A stretch of 64,000 bases of DNA. Source: a virus. Positions 56,789-64,000 of the stretch are shown piece by piece. Location of the stretch: positions 1 to 64,000 of the IMG/VR virus record IMGVR_UViG_3300023276_001086; one strand, 5' to 3'. The position numbers and the translations under genes are program-made. Below the pieces are notes generated by a model that worked only from the letters and a program-made list of their open reading frames with translations, had not been told where the DNA came from and did not search any database. Position 1 is the first letter of the stretch, and each line of letters begins with the position of its first letter.

Positions 56789-57574
56789 CTACTCCAAGCA
56801 GCTCGGCGGGAGCCGTCTACCCTGTTTGGATAACGCCCCCCGCATGAAGACCTTCTCACCACGGCTCATGCCCAGACACAAACGATTGTACGCTCGTTCA
56901 TGCCCATTGGAGATTTCAATCTCATGCTCGAGGTCCACCAGCGCCTGCTTCATTGGACCGACGTTCGAGTTTCGACCGACAGTCTTGATCTGCGACTCAA
57001 TGCGCTTGTACTGCGCCGAGCGCTGCGTCCGCTCGTGTACGACGTTGGCTTCGAGCTTGGCCAAGAACCAAGCAGCGCTGAAGCCGCCACTGATGAGCAC
57101 GACGATGACCCCAATCAACCCGTAGAACATCCGACGTGGGGCCTTCTTGATATCCCCGACGTCGTGTATGAGCTGGTTCTGTTGGCTTGTGACTGCCTTG
57201 ATCTTCCCAGCCTGGGCGATGCCCTTCTGGACGTCCTTCTCGACCTTCTGGGCGGCGTCACGTTGGTTCTCCTTGATGTCCCCGATGACCTTCACCTGGA
57301 AGCAACGATGCCCCTCGTCGACCTTGTCCTCCACTCGAGACAGGCGCTCCGTGGTGAGCCCCATCTTAGTGTCGAGCTCGATGACCTTGTCACTGGTGTC
57401 GTCTACCTTCTTCTTGATATCTGGGATCTGCTCTGTGAAAACAGCCGTCGCGTTGACGGCGCTAGCCATCTTATCAATGACCTCCCACAGCCGGTCAATA
57501 TCCACAGAGGCCACGTCACTCACCCTCTTTGGTCGAGGTGTGATGCGCATCTTGCTGGGTTTTTGGGTAGCCAT
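56789..57574 (-). CDS. Membrane-anchored coiled-coil protein in the tail block
   Basis: 261 aa. Residues about 20-140 are a long coiled coil (ELDTKMGLTTERLSRVEDKV, QKVEKDVQKGIAQAGK). Residues about 150-170 are a membrane segment FYGLIGVIVVLISGGFSAAW. A second charged helix and basic C-terminus follow (SRGEKVFMRGALSKQGRRLP). A membrane span in a tail gene could mean a lysis or superinfection role rather than a particle part. The start is ATG 57574; an upstream out-of-frame ATG lies nearer the SD. Confidence 0.7.
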   Translation of the reverse strand: MATQKPSKMRITPRPKRVSDVASVDIDRLWEVIDKMASAVNATAVFTEQIPDIKKKVDDTSDKVIELDTKMGLTTERLSRVEDKVDEGHRCFQVKVIGDIKENQRDAAQKVEKDVQKGIAQAGKIKAVTSQQNQLIHDVGDIKKAPRRMFYGLIGVIVVLISGGFSAAWFLAKLEANVVHERTQRSAQYKRIESQIKTVGRNSNVGPMKQALVDLEHEIEISNGHERAYNRLCLGMSRGEKVFMRGALSKQGRRLPPSCLE

Positions 57575-57714
57575 AACGCGAAGTCATCCTTCTCTCCTCC
57601 TAGTCGCCCCCCACGATCTGGGCGGAGTCAACAATCAACCACCCAAAACCAATCGGAGCGGAAATTGAACCACATAACCAACGTCGGACAATACGCCGCC
57701 GCCCAAAAGTCTAC

Positions 57715-57981
57715 TCAAGGCTCCACCTCGTCGTCGAATGGGTCTAGGGGCGTCGAGTCGCCCTTGTGAAACCATGTGTCGAAGGTGTCGGCAGGGAGGC
57801 TGCGCCTCGTGAGGAAGGCGGCAAGCTCCGCGTCGAGGAACCGCCGCATCTTTTGTGGAAGCAACTTCCTCGGCGTGCGACGAAGGAGAGCCATCAAGAC
57901 GTGCAGCCTTCGATTCGTGATCCTCTGCCGCCTCTGAACGACAAGGAGTAGAGCCTCGACCTCTGCGAGAGTCATCGCCAT
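57715..57981 (-). CDS. Small basic helical protein
   Basis: 88 aa from ATG 57981, which overlaps the upstream TGA (TGATG). A longer frame to 58110 is rejected because it would run through the upstream gene. Leu/Arg-rich helices (EVEALLLVVQRRQRITNRRL) and an acidic end DPFDDEVEP. Unknown function. The 140 bases that follow to 57575 contain no convincing gene. Confidence 0.7.
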   Translation of the reverse strand: MAMTLAEVEALLLVVQRRQRITNRRLHVLMALLRRTPRKLLPQKMRRFLDAELAAFLTRRSLPADTFDTWFHKGDSTPLDPFDDEVEP

Positions 57982-58274
57982 CAGTCCACCGCCTCTTTCA
58001 TCTTCGTAACCAAGGCGTCGATGATAGCTTGCTTCACCAGAGGGAACTCGCAAAGCTGACGCACTACAAACTCTCGTTGCCCCCGCGCAGTATGCGAGCC
58101 GGGGTCGCACGAAGACGCAGCCGAGACACCCACCTGAAACGTGACGATGTGCCGATCATCGACGTAAGCACTGACAATGGGAGACTCCCCGCCCTTCTCG
58201 CAGAAGTTGATTTGAATACCCAGCGACACGCTGGATTCGAGGACTTCGCCTTCTGGATTAGTAGTAGTTGTCAT
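57981..58274 (-). CDS. Small hypothetical protein
   Basis: 97 aa from ATG 58274 (MTTTTNPEGEVLESSVSLG), overlapping the fibre gene by 17 bases. Beta-rich (SPIVSAYVDDRHIVTFQVGV), then a Cys-containing loop, then a C-terminal helix (FPLVKQAIIDALVTKMKEAV). Possibly a fibre-assembly or chaperone protein by position immediately after the fibre gene; not recognised. Confidence 0.75.
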   Translation of the reverse strand: MTTTTNPEGEVLESSVSLGIQINFCEKGGESPIVSAYVDDRHIVTFQVGVSAASSCDPGSHTARGQREFVVRQLCEFPLVKQAIIDALVTKMKEAVD

Positions 58275-61200
58275 AGTCTGCAACCCCGAAGAGGAGCGCC
58301 ACATAGTCGAGAGCCATGTGCTTGTACTCGCCAGCGTCGTCATTATCTATCGAGAAACCTGGGACCAATGCCGTGCTCGGGATAGTGGTCGTGTGTGTCG
58401 CCTTCAGAACCCCGTCGATGTAGAGCTTCGCGTCGGAAGCAGTGACCACCACGGCATATTCACGCATGGTATGGGGGTCCATTGCGATGTTGTCCGTCGT
58501 AGTCGCCGACGAACTTGCCGTGGTCACGAATTTGACCGTGTTAGCGTTCGTCCCTCTGTTGACCCAAATATGGTCAGCGAGAATTCCAGACGTGTCGTGC
58601 ATCCCGCCAAACATCGTGTACCCGTCAGCGTCACCACCCTCGCTAACGATCTGCGCTCGCCACCTGATAGTGAACGGGTCGGGAGAACCAGCGACGATCC
58701 TAGTTCGTCCGATAATCGTTGCGTAACTACCGCTCGCCGTTCCCGTCCGAATCCGCAACCAGTGCGGATCACTGTTCAGGAGAGAGCCTCCACCGACATC
58801 AGAATCCCATGTAAACGGTGGAGAATCGTAAAAGGATTCGTGCATGAAATGATCGTACAGAGAGAAGAGACCGAGCCCGCCAGAAGACCCCCCAGGGATG
58901 GTGATCAGCGCCTCGTCTGACCCAGCATCAGTGACCGTGACTCCATCACCCTCGAAATTGAGCGTACCGTGTGGCGTATTGGGGATGCTGACGCCCTCAT
59001 CTTGCACGATTACATCGGAGCCAGAACCAGTCGGCCCGGTGTCGCCATCAGCGCCATCAGCACCAGTCGCGCCGATGCCCTCGACACGACTGATCACAAG
59101 AGCCGAACCATTCGCTTGCAGTATCAGCAGATTCGTTCCGCTGTTCCGCATCGCCTGCATCTTGAGTTTGTCGCCAGAGTCCAGATCGAGAACCGCGACA
59201 CGGGTTGCAGTACCGTGCCCCTGAGTCGCTTGACGGTTGTAAATGCCACCAGCGACACCAGCGACCTCGACGTACCCACTCCCAGTGTCGATCATCAGGC
59301 GAGTCAAGCTGTCAGACCGGCTCGTGCCCGACGAGGCATCGACCGAAACAGACGCATGTACGAGGTAGGTTCCGTCTTCTCCGATTGTCACTTCAGCAGA
59401 CGACGCGACGTGGGTAAAATCCGAAGTCTTTTTTCGCTCAGTGATTAGCGGAACGTCGGTCCACCCAGCGTCGATGCTCGTGCCACCAGTCGAATCGTAA
59501 GCATCGAAATACTGCGAATCAGCAGCAGACCCACCACCAGGCAGGTTTCCGATCTGCACACGTTTCTTGCTGTTCGAGTCGGCGCTGTCTTCGATCAGTA
59601 GGAGGTCGGCGCTGACAGGAGTCGTCTTCTCTGTGACAGCAGAAATCTCAGCAGAGACATTGTCGTGAATCGCGTCTGCGTCCGCGCCACCCGGAAGGTT
59701 CGTGATCGAGACCTTCTTCTTTGCGTAGGACGCTGCACTGTCCTCGATGATGAGGACGTCGGCACCCACTGGGGATGCCTTGTCGGCGATGGCATTGATC
59801 TCGGCATCCACATTGTCATGGATGGCATCGGAGTCGGTGCCGCTACCCCCAGGCAGGTTGCCGACTTGGACCCGCTTCTTGTTATTTGAGTCAGCACTGT
59901 CCTCGATGACCAATAGGTCAGCACTGATCGGAGACGCTTTTTCGGTGATGGCTGAGATCTCCGCTGCCACGTTGTCATGAATCGCGTCGGAGTCAGTACC
60001 GCTGCCCCCAGGCAGGTTGCCCACCTGAACTCGCTTCTTGGCGTTCGACGCTGCGCTGTCCTCGATGAGTAGAAAGTCACCGCTGACGGGCGTGACCTTC
60101 TCAGTGACCGCGCTGATCTCAGCATTCACATTGTCATGAACAGCCGTAGAGTCGATACCAGCAACAGTCGTCGTCGCCAGCTTCAGCGGTGTGACTGCTC
60201 GGGCGTCATCAGTACCCGTGTCGGTCTCGCCCTGTGTCGCGATCTCGATGACGCCCTTCTGAGCCTCGGAGCTTGCCTGTACGCTCGCGGAAACATTCGT
60301 GGGGTCCAGAGCATCCTTCTGCCACTTGACGTTGACCTCACCCGCTGGTGCCGCTGGGAGAGAATCGTCGAGATCGACGTCTGTTGACGCCGTAGCAGAC
60401 CCATTGACCGTGATGGTGTCTCCACCGCCACCACCCGCTGACGGGCCGGTGCGGTCGATGTACTCGATCAGCAGACGAGAGCCATTCGGAGTCGTCTGTT
60501 CGTTTGGCTCCGATGCCACGCTATCCAGAACCGTGAAGCGAATCTTGTCACCCGCACCGAGATCGAAAAACGAGGTCATAGAAATCGCTGTGGACAGATA
60601 GCCGTTGTTCTCACGGATATAGCCACTCATGACCTGAGATTGCTGCACCCACCCGCCGCCAGTATCGAGATCGAAATGGAGCTGTGGATTGCCTCGGATA
60701 CCGGCAGCGGTGTCCACCGCAGTCACATTGAGCATCGCCGTGACTCGATACCAACCAGCCGTAGAAATCGTGACCTCGCCCGGAAGCACCGATGTCGAGT
60801 GCGTGTAGTAGTCGTCTTTGATCACCTCGGAGGTGAGCGGTACGGTCTGCGCGACGTTCGTCACTGCCATCGCCCCAGTGACGTCGATGCCTTGGAACAT
60901 CTTGACTGTGACACCAGAGGGCAGGTTCCCGATCTGGACTCGCTTCTTGTTGTTCGAGTCGGCGCTGTCTTCGATCAGGATGAAGTCAGCACTAGCTGGT
61001 GCGACCTTCTCTGTGATCGCTGAAATCTCAGCCGCCACGTCGTCGTGGATTGCGTCGGGGTCCGTCCCGCCCCCACCAGGGAGGTTGCCTACCTGAACCC
61101 TCTTCTTTGCGTTCGCCGCCGCACTGTCCTCGATGACAAGGAAGTCACCACTGACGGGCGTGACCTTCTCGGTGATGACGCTGATCTCAGCCGCCACGTT

Positions 61201-62877
61201 GTCGTGGATGGCCGTGGAGTCGATACCCGGCGTCGTGCCCACCTGAGCAGCCGTCACCGCATGAGGGTTCCCGGTGACGTCAGCTACGTGCGTGTCCAGG
61301 GTCGAGCCATCTGCCGAGACGTCGCGCCCGTCGACATTCCCGACGTTCGTGACCGCGTTGGCTCCCATGTCCAGACTGCCAGACATGGCGCGAGTCCCGT
61401 CAGCCAGGAGATACTGCTCGTGATCGTCATCAGAGAGACCAGCCAAAGAACCATGGTCATTCGAGGTGCCTGACGCCCCTCGGAGCTTAGCTGTGCGCCA
61501 ATCGACCCACTCCCCACCCGAAGACGTGAGCACCACACGACCCTGCACCACATTGTCGTACACGTTCGCAGTCTGAAAAATCACCGTGCCTACTGCCAAC
61601 AATTCTGGAAGGGGCAGCACCCCAAAAGCGAGGTTCGCAATCTCGGTCTCGGCACCGTCCCTTGCTTGGTTCGCCGTCGCGTAAGTCGCTTGACCCTGGA
61701 TAGCGATGTACTTCGGAACCGTCCCGTCGTCCGCAGTGATATTCGTGGCAAAAACGTGACACAGCACGAAGTCACCAATCGCTACTTCCGCCTGCGTGCC
61801 GCCGTCATTCCATGCGAGCCTACCTGTCCCCGTGTTCAGAACCGAAAAGCCAGCGACCGTAGTCCATCGCCAATCCGACCCAACGAGACGCCAGATCTCA
61901 AGACCGACTGTCGAGGCAACAGCGGCTAGCTCGATACCGAAATCTTCGTCGTAGAACTCGCCCTCAGCGACACTGAACTGAGCATGTGAGTCAGTGTCGC
62001 CGTCGCCGATGACGAAATTGGAAAGAGCCATCCCATCTTCAAAAGCCGCCCCAACGGTGCCATGCAAATAATGATGGGTCTCCGGGCTCATCAAAGCGCC
62101 ATGCAACTCAGGCATCAGACGCCCGTCGTTGTTCACGGCATCCCACAGGACAAAAGCGACAATCGTGTAGTTCACGATGATGTCGTCGGCCTGCGCGTGC
62201 GAGGGACTATTGAGACTCGTCATCGAGCCCTCGCTGTCAATGTAGAACACCCACAGACCCTCGGTGTCTGTGATGGTCTCAGTCAGGTTCCCTGTCTCTG
62301 TGTACGGGACACCCTCGAGGTAGTATTTGAAACTCGTCACAGCCGGGGAGACCGTGAGAGTCCTCGTGCCGTCATTCCAAGCCAGGTCTACGTCAGAATG
62401 ATCCGCAAATCCGTTCTGATACCAGTCTGCACGAGAGACCCCGTCCGCAGCGGCACTGACAAGAGCCCACACCCAAGGCGCACCAGCCGCAGTCTGCTTG
62501 TAGGGCTCGTTCTCATCCTTGACGGTGACAATGGAACCTTGCTTCGGAGTCGTGAAGACCCAAGCCGCCGAATTCCACTGAGCGATCTCACCCTCATGGG
62601 ACACAAAGGCCCCGGTCGGAGAACCCCCTACAATGACCCTATAGCCTGTGGATGGGCTGCCGGGTGGCGTGTTGATGCCCTGATCATCAACCGGCCCCTG
62701 CCAAACATTCTCACGACTCTCACCAACACCATGGACAACACCATCCTCGAGGATGACGAGGCCCTTGTTCTGGACGTACTGAGTTTGCAGCTCCGTGGCT
62801 GGGTTGGAGGACTGCTCCTCCCAGATGACCGCCTCTTCGTAAAGGGGGCCATCATGCGAGTCTGGGGTACGACTCAC
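58258..62877 (-). CDS. Long repeat-bearing tail fibre with lectin-like tip
   Basis: 1,539 aa from GTG 62877. Order: a DUF2793-like segment near residues 90-160 (SHEGEIAQWNSAAWVFTTP), a beta-rich shaft, six copies of a roughly 50-residue repeat (DAIHDNVAAEIS, then IEDSA---KKRVQVGNLPGG) in two blocks, two C1q/TNF-like jelly rolls (YTHSTSVLPGEVTISTAGWY and THVASSAEVTIGEDGTYLVH), a short collagen-like GATGADGADGDTGPTG, and a C-terminal concanavalin-like lectin (LYIDGVLKATHTTTIPSTAL). It would make the long receptor-binding fibre. Immediately downstream of the small H1-tailed gene. Confidence 0.88.
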   Translation of the reverse strand: MSRTPDSHDGPLYEEAVIWEEQSSNPATELQTQYVQNKGLVILEDGVVHGVGESRENVWQGPVDDQGINTPPGSPSTGYRVIVGGSPTGAFVSHEGEIAQWNSAAWVFTTPKQGSIVTVKDENEPYKQTAAGAPWVWALVSAAADGVSRADWYQNGFADHSDVDLAWNDGTRTLTVSPAVTSFKYYLEGVPYTETGNLTETITDTEGLWVFYIDSEGSMTSLNSPSHAQADDIIVNYTIVAFVLWDAVNNDGRLMPELHGALMSPETHHYLHGTVGAAFEDGMALSNFVIGDGDTDSHAQFSVAEGEFYDEDFGIELAAVASTVGLEIWRLVGSDWRWTTVAGFSVLNTGTGRLAWNDGGTQAEVAIGDFVLCHVFATNITADDGTVPKYIAIQGQATYATANQARDGAETEIANLAFGVLPLPELLAVGTVIFQTANVYDNVVQGRVVLTSSGGEWVDWRTAKLRGASGTSNDHGSLAGLSDDDHEQYLLADGTRAMSGSLDMGANAVTNVGNVDGRDVSADGSTLDTHVADVTGNPHAVTAAQVGTTPGIDSTAIHDNVAAEISVITEKVTPVSGDFLVIEDSAAANAKKRVQVGNLPGGGGTDPDAIHDDVAAEISAITEKVAPASADFILIEDSADSNNKKRVQIGNLPSGVTVKMFQGIDVTGAMAVTNVAQTVPLTSEVIKDDYYTHSTSVLPGEVTISTAGWYRVTAMLNVTAVDTAAGIRGNPQLHFDLDTGGGWVQQSQVMSGYIRENNGYLSTAISMTSFFDLGAGDKIRFTVLDSVASEPNEQTTPNGSRLLIEYIDRTGPSAGGGGGDTITVNGSATASTDVDLDDSLPAAPAGEVNVKWQKDALDPTNVSASVQASSEAQKGVIEIATQGETDTGTDDARAVTPLKLATTTVAGIDSTAVHDNVNAEISAVTEKVTPVSGDFLLIEDSAASNAKKRVQVGNLPGGSGTDSDAIHDNVAAEISAITEKASPISADLLVIEDSADSNNKKRVQVGNLPGGSGTDSDAIHDNVDAEINAIADKASPVGADVLIIEDSAASYAKKKVSITNLPGGADADAIHDNVSAEISAVTEKTTPVSADLLLIEDSADSNSKKRVQIGNLPGGGSAADSQYFDAYDSTGGTSIDAGWTDVPLITERKKTSDFTHVASSAEVTIGEDGTYLVHASVSVDASSGTSRSDSLTRLMIDTGSGYVEVAGVAGGIYNRQATQGHGTATRVAVLDLDSGDKLKMQAMRNSGTNLLILQANGSALVISRVEGIGATGADGADGDTGPTGSGSDVIVQDEGVSIPNTPHGTLNFEGDGVTVTDAGSDEALITIPGGSSGGLGLFSLYDHFMHESFYDSPPFTWDSDVGGGSLLNSDPHWLRIRTGTASGSYATIIGRTRIVAGSPDPFTIRWRAQIVSEGGDADGYTMFGGMHDTSGILADHIWVNRGTNANTVKFVTTASSSATTTDNIAMDPHTMREYAVVVTASDAKLYIDGVLKATHTTTIPSTALVPGFSIDNDDAGEYKHMALDYVALLFGVADYDNYY
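59515..61235 (-). repeat. Six imperfect 50-residue coding repeats in the tail fibre
   Basis: Two upstream copies (about 60900-61235) and four downstream copies (about 59515-60165) of the unit with IHDNV-AEIS, E(K)--P, IEDSA and KKRVQ(V/I)GNLP. The DNA copies are closely similar, separated by one C1q-like domain, so unequal exchange could change fibre length. Confidence 0.85.
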
Positions 62878-62878
62878 T

Positions 62879-63430
62879 CTACTTCCCCTTGGCCTTCTTG
62901 GGGCGCTTCGCAGTTGCCTTCTTGACTGGGGGCTTCGCAGCTGCCTTCTTGACTGGGGGCTTTTCTTGCCGCTGGGCCTTCAACGATGGGCCCGGGTGTG
63001 CATCCGGTACACGCCCGTCCTCCTCTATCGAGGCCTTGAGCGCCTCAAGCTTTGACATCTCAGCCTTGAACACACCGTTGACGTATCCGGTTGCGTCATC
63101 GAGTCCCTTGGCGCGGCCCTCTGACACGTGAGTTGCTATCTCAGCAGCTGTAGCGAGGTTGTCAATCGCACCAACAGCCCGCTTGAGATACCTCTTCGCA
63201 TAGGCAGCGACCTTGAGTGGCTCACCGACATACTCGTCAATGACACCCTCCTCGAGGTCCTTGTCTATGTGAGCCGCAAGCTGACCCACCCGCTGAGCTG
63301 CCAGGATGAAGGCGTCCTTGCCACCCCTGTGGCCGTGGACTTGCGCCCGAGCCTTGTCGCCCATCTCTTCGATGTGGCGACCAAACTCCTCGGCCATAAT
63401 GGTTTTGATCTGCGCCTTAGCCGGGTTCAT
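62879..63430 (-). CDS. Helical protein with histone-H1-like basic tail
   Basis: 183 aa. Residues 1-140 are helical (MNPAKAQIKTIMAEEFGRHI, KVAAYAKRYLKRAVGAIDNL). The last 30 residues are Pro/Ala/Lys repeats (PPVKKAAAKPPVKKATAK) typical of H1-like tails that bind nucleic acid. Upstream of the long fibre gene, one base from its start. DNA-condensing virion protein or tail protein; unresolved. Confidence 0.75.
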   Translation of the reverse strand: MNPAKAQIKTIMAEEFGRHIEEMGDKARAQVHGHRGGKDAFILAAQRVGQLAAHIDKDLEEGVIDEYVGEPLKVAAYAKRYLKRAVGAIDNLATAAEIATHVSEGRAKGLDDATGYVNGVFKAEMSKLEALKASIEEDGRVPDAHPGPSLKAQRQEKPPVKKAAAKPPVKKATAKRPKKAKGK

Positions 63431-63472
63431 TGCCCTCTCCTATGTCAGCGGGTGGGCGGGAGCACGGGCTGC

Positions 63473-64000
63473 TTAGCCCCAAACGATCATCGAGATGACA
63501 TCCGGGTTGCTGCCCCCACGATACTTCAGGGCGTACTCGAACTTGAGATCGCCCTCAGCGGCGGTGTCGCCAGGGTAGACATCATTGTTCGCCGCAGCGT
63601 CGACCCCATTCCATTGGAGCTGCCCGTTGACGAAGACGTCCACGTCGGTGAGGAAGGTCACACCGGAATAGTCACCGAGCTGCGCCGAGATGTTGGGCCC
63701 AGTCGCGCCAGTGACATTGGTATTGGCTGCGATGTCGCCAGTGACCGTTGCTACGGTCTTGTCCCGCGTCACAGCACCAACGGCTTGAACGATGGCGTTG
63801 AGAAGGGAAACCTCGCCAAACTGCGCCTCGAAGGCGATCCACTCAGCCGCTGTGTCCGACAGCAACATGCCGTCGCGTGCCCACGTAGCGTCCTCGTTGC
63901 CGTCTGTGAGGATCAGCTCACCGGCACCAACCACACGGAGATCGTCGGAACCAGTTGTCTCGACTGTGCCGCCCGTGACGCCGATGTCGATCTCAGTGGC
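63473..64000 (-). CDS. Tail fibre/structural protein, partial at right edge
   Basis: The frame continues beyond 64000 (readable upstream residues include TGGTVETTGSDDLRVVGAGE). Visible 176 codons are beta-rich with Ala/Asp/Gly turns (TVTGDIAANTNVTGATG, DYSGVTFLTDVDVFVNGQLQ) and end in NPDVISMIVWG. Resembles collar or fibre segments. No start is within the window. Confidence 0.75.
   Translation of the reverse strand, partial: ATEIDIGVTGGTVETTGSDDLRVVGAGELILTDGNEDATWARDGMLLSDTAAEWIAFEAQFGEVSLLNAIVQAVGAVTRDKTVATVTGDIAANTNVTGATGPNISAQLGDYSGVTFLTDVDVFVNGQLQWNGVDAAANNDVYPGDTAAEGDLKFEYALKYRGGSNPDVISMIVWG

Noticed and set aside
57575-57714. Possible tiny gene in a 140-base gap
   Set aside because: Only very short frames (15 codons or fewer) without good context.
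59515-61235. Possible CRISPR array
   Set aside because: The repeats are in-frame coding units of about 150 bases with no unique spacers.
62062-62925. 287-codon plus-strand frame
   Set aside because: Antisense to the long fibre gene, whose DUF2793 and repeat pattern are convincing.

Overview
The window is a 64 kb internal segment of a large tailed bacteriophage genome (Caudoviricetes). It carries no bacterial housekeeping genes. The genes are tightly packed, with ATGA, GTGA and TGATG stop/start overlaps and strong Shine-Dalgarno sites. A phage replisome sits beside a structural module. A gpJ/gp47-type and a gp25/W-type baseplate protein point to a contractile (myovirus) tail. The host cannot be named from the sequence; the GC-rich coding, SD sites and sigma70-like promoters indicate a bacterium. 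Terminase, an identifiable major capsid protein, sheath, tube and tape measure are not seen and presumably lie outside the window. No tRNA, CRISPR array, integrase or insertion sequence was found.

Layout. (1) Positions 1-12474, minus strand: a head block transcribed leftward from a sigma70-like promoter at 12500-12528. It encodes a 399-aa protein with repeated K-T/S-A-A sites, a tandem-duplicated 451-aa structural protein, a zinc-ribbon protein, a glycine-zipper protein, a portal with an inserted zinc ribbon, and then a fused beta-beta' multisubunit-type RNA polymerase that runs off the left edge. Between portal and polymerase, on the opposite strand, lies a possible mini-operon of two tiny genes with its own promoter-like motif and a strong hairpin. 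(2) Positions 12545-29180, plus strand: the DNA metabolism operon, with a UvsW-like helicase, family 4 uracil-DNA glycosylase, DUF932 protein, DnaB-type helicase, DnaG primase, multi-zinc-ribbon protein, family A DNA polymerase, HU-like/zinc fusion, RecA-like ATPase, Cas4-like nuclease, RusA-like resolvase and three small SAP/HeH-like proteins. It is subdivided by a palindrome-bearing promoter (17798-17825) and a rho-independent terminator (21770-21799). (3) Positions 29181-29660: a structured, apparently non-coding stretch and a Cys-rich plus-strand gene. (4) Positions 29598-64000, minus strand: the tail, baseplate, fibre and lysis-type block transcribed leftward. It ends in a cluster of small proteins that share the N-terminal tag MI[DN]F[ST]AFxDExxKI[AS].

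How the parts work together. The plus-strand operon supplies a nearly self-sufficient replication and recombination apparatus. The minus-strand blocks build the particle. The phage RNA polymerase is encoded in the head block directly after the portal, so it may be a late or virion-carried enzyme. The two most distinctive signals are this single-chain, easily alignable bacterial-type beta-beta' polymerase and the family of otherwise unrelated small proteins carrying a common N-terminal tag, which resembles in design (not in sequence) the capsid-targeting peptides of T4 internal head proteins.
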